Below, piece by piece: positions 40,305 through 40,333 of a stretch of 40,333 nucleotides of DNA. Each line of letters begins with the position of its first letter. The stretch's first letter is position 1. The notes beneath the pieces were generated by a model, which was given only the letters and a program-made list of their open reading frames with translations, had not been told where the DNA came from and ran no database searches. The position numbers were made by a program, and so were the translations under genes. The stretch is from JAPHTQ01 sp050287105 (lineage in GTDB: Bacteria > Pseudomonadota > Gammaproteobacteria > Thiohalomonadales > Thiohalomonadaceae). The stretch is from assembly GCA_050287105.1 (NCBI GenBank), contig JBNKBG010000015.1, positions 1 through 40,333 on the forward strand, given 5' to 3'.

Positions 40305-40333
40305 TCTGCAAGGGCATCCCCTACGAAAAAGCA
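40301..40333 (+). CDS. Start of next gene, probable flavoprotein subunit (partial)
   Basis: Eleven codons, MICKGIPYEKA, cut by the window edge. The ATG overlaps the stop of the iron-sulfur subunit (ATGA). A flavoprotein of the succinate dehydrogenase/fumarate reductase type is expected from context only. Confidence 0.45.
   Translation, partial: MICKGIPYEKA

Noticed and set aside
1..40333. CRISPR array, insertion sequence or prophage
   Set aside because: No regularly spaced direct repeats, transposase, integrase or phage genes were seen.

Overview
This window comes from a gammaproteobacterium, most likely a sulfur-metabolising member of the Chromatiales. The evidence is the thrS-infC-rpmI-rplT-pheS-pheT-ihfA-merR-tRNA-Pro block typical of the class, a HiPIP electron carrier, and a complete Mo-nitrogenase region with draT. 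The lineage below class level is inference.

Layout. (1) Positions 222-7281, minus strand: a nifE-nifN-nifX operon followed by NifX-associated small proteins, two ferredoxins, a DUF364 protein, an ApbE flavinyltransferase and a GNAT acetyltransferase. It is read from a sigma-54 promoter (7321-7336) with a NifA-type UAS (7381-7396). (2) 7503-11612, plus strand: a glutamine amidotransferase-like protein, a HiPIP, and a PhnD-like periplasmic binding protein next to a membrane GGDEF-EAL protein. (3) 11617-17636: an envelope cluster of LolA-like protein, two FtsX-type permeases, a LolD-type ATPase and an outer-membrane barrel, with a divergent TetR regulator and a palindromic operator. (4) 17640-21206, minus strand: modE-modA-modB-modC for molybdate uptake, with a clear ModE box before modE. 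(5) 21365-28100, minus strand: nifH-nifD-nifK-nifT-ferredoxin-nafY-DUF6129, two unnamed small genes and a hemerythrin. Strong hairpins follow nifH, nifD and nifK. (6) 28266-31532: draT, then a SIR2-like gene with its own complete NifA/IHF/sigma-54 promoter, a small Cys-rich gene and two bacteriohemerythrins. (7) 31715-39294, minus strand: tRNA-Pro and the housekeeping translation block. (8) 39642-end, plus strand: an iron-sulfur subunit and the first codons of the next, probably flavoprotein, gene.

How it fits together. ModABC/ModE supply molybdenum. NifE/N/X and NafY assemble and carry the FeMo-cofactor or its precursors. NifHDK is the enzyme, and the ferredoxins are candidate electron donors. 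ApbE could flavinylate an electron-supply complex encoded elsewhere. DraT can switch off NifH by ADP-ribosylating an arginine that is conserved here. The hemerythrins are candidate oxygen handlers. No nifB, nifA, nifL, nifU, nifS, nifV or draG is in the window.

The most novel observation is the SIR2-like gene at 29261-30127. Its upstream region has a TGTCG-N6-CGACA activator site, a perfect IHF consensus and a -24/-12 promoter in the right order and spacing. The protein has lost the usual Gly-rich and catalytic-His motifs of the SIR2 fold. Next to draT, this suggests a nif-regulon NAD/ADP-ribose binding or sensing protein rather than an active deacylase. All calls rest on reading the sequence; no database search was made.
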